Source of the DNA: Amorphochlora amoebiformis | Lineage: Eukaryota; Cercozoa; Chlorarachniophyceae | Length of the DNA stretch: 64,000 nt | NCBI GenBank assembly: GCA_054601695.1 | Contig: BAAHQB010000018.1 | Coordinates: 1,359,565-1,423,564, forward strand | Direction of reading: 5' to 3' | Part shown: positions 63,451 through 64,000 of the stretch, piece after piece | How positions within the stretch are numbered: position 1 is the stretch's first letter | Layout: each line of letters starts with the position of its first letter | The notes under the pieces: model-generated | What the model saw: only the letters and a program-made list of their open reading frames with translations | Database searches by the model: none | What the model was told of the DNA's origin: nothing | Made by a program: the position numbers and the translations under genes

Positions 63451-63726
63451 ATTGCTGCTCGGCGGTGGCCCCGCCGCCCGCCGTGCCCGCCCCCTGGCCC
63501 GCCCCCGAAGGGCGCATTCCAGGACGTCTCGACGATGACGGCCTGCGAGTCGGCATGTGCTGGAGTCGTCGCCACCCCGCGGCGGAGTGCTGCACGCGCC
63601 GCTCGGGGCCGGGCGCCCGGTGCAGCCCCGTCGATGCCATCGCGCCACGTCCACAGCCGCAACAGCGCTGACCGAGCGAGCGGCCGCGCGGCCGCCGTGA
63701 GGTCCCCGACCGCCGGAGGCGGCCCT
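63451..63726. other. GC-rich subtelomeric block
   Basis: About 275 bases, by eye around three-quarters G+C, beginning abruptly after AT-rich DNA and running into the telomere. CpG is frequent. Open frames occur on both strands (Ala/Arg/Gly/Pro-rich), as expected by chance at this composition. I do not recognise rRNA, tRNA or protein in it. Confidence 0.8.
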
Positions 63727-64000
63727 GGGTTAGGGTGTCGGGTTAGGGTGTCGGGTTAGGGTGTCGGGTTAGGGTGTCGGGTTAGGGTGTCGGGTTAGGG
63801 TAAGGGTGTCGGGTTAGGGTTAGGGTTAGGGTTAGGGTTAGGGTGTCGGGTTAGGGTTAGGGTGTCGGGTTAGGGTGTCGGGTTAGGGTTAGGGTTAGGG
63901 TGTCGGGTTAGGGTGTCGGGTTAGGGTGTCGGGTTAGGGTTAGGGTTAGGGTTAGGGTTAGGGTTAGGGTGTCGGGTTAGGGTGTCGGGTTAGGGTGTCG
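63727..64000 (+). repeat. Telomere: TTAGGG with interspersed TTAGGGTGTCGGG variant
   Basis: The array runs to the last base, with the G-rich strand 5'-to-3' toward the right, as expected at a right-hand chromosome end. Two units are mixed: canonical TTAGGG and a 13-base variant TTAGGGTGTCGGG. The variant dominates the centromere-proximal part and blocks of 2-6 pure hexamers are interspersed. Confidence 0.97.

Noticed and set aside
63420-63759. Ala/Arg/Gly-rich frames in the subtelomeric block
   Set aside because: Open frames are expected by chance in very GC-rich DNA. There is no start context, motif or splice structure.

Overview
The window is the end of a chromosome from a flagellated, intron-rich eukaryote. 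The last ~270 bases are TTAGGG-type telomere repeat with the G-rich strand running outward, so the right edge is a chromosome end. GT-AG spliceosomal introns, a cap-binding-complex gene, a RhoGEF gene and a motile-cilium ruler gene (CCDC39) exclude bacteria and point to a protist or other eukaryote with motile cilia. The lineage cannot be fixed from the sequence: TTAGGG telomeres occur in holozoans, fungi, many stramenopiles, haptophytes and others. Exons have roughly balanced base composition. Introns and spacers are filled with (TA)n microsatellite, with smaller amounts of (CA)n, (GA)n and (AAT)n. Most long reading frames here are Ile/Tyr translations of (TA)n and are not genes.

Layout, left to right. 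(1) About 188-21488, plus strand: the nuclear cap-binding protein CBP80/NCBP1, split into at least 27 small exons over 21 kb; its first exon(s) are probably left of the window. (2) 21489-23441: spacer between convergent genes. (3) 23442-29224, minus strand: CCDC39/FAP59, six exons, 999 codons plus stop. (4) 29225-29408: 184 bp head-to-head promoter. (5) 29409-33509, plus strand: a 1008-residue RNA-binding-type protein with a GIP1_N/UBA-like head, an RGG box and a long Q/P/N-rich tail. (6) 33510-34271: convergent spacer rich in CTAG. (7) 34272-61364, minus strand: a RhoGEF (DH, probable PH, C2) in about 35 mostly 30-100 bp exons over 27 kb. Its introns carry minisatellites, telomere-like sequence and several duplications. 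(8) 61365-61612: second head-to-head promoter. (9) 61613-63311, plus strand: a small four-exon gene of unknown function. (10) 63312-64000: CTAG-rich flank, a very GC-rich subtelomeric block, then telomere.

The genes alternate strictly in orientation (+,-,+,-,+), giving two tight divergent promoters and two convergent spacers. The proteins act in separate housekeeping processes (mRNA cap binding, cilium assembly, RNA binding, Rho-GTPase signalling) and no joint pathway is implied. Exon models were built by eye from splice signals, reading-frame phase and remembered family conservation. Coordinates of individual splice sites may be off by a few bases, and two small RhoGEF exons appear to be missing from the model. 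No clearly new biological system was found. The unusual features are the TA-saturated introns, the duplicated 80-nt exon, the tandem arrays inside introns and the chromosome-end structure.
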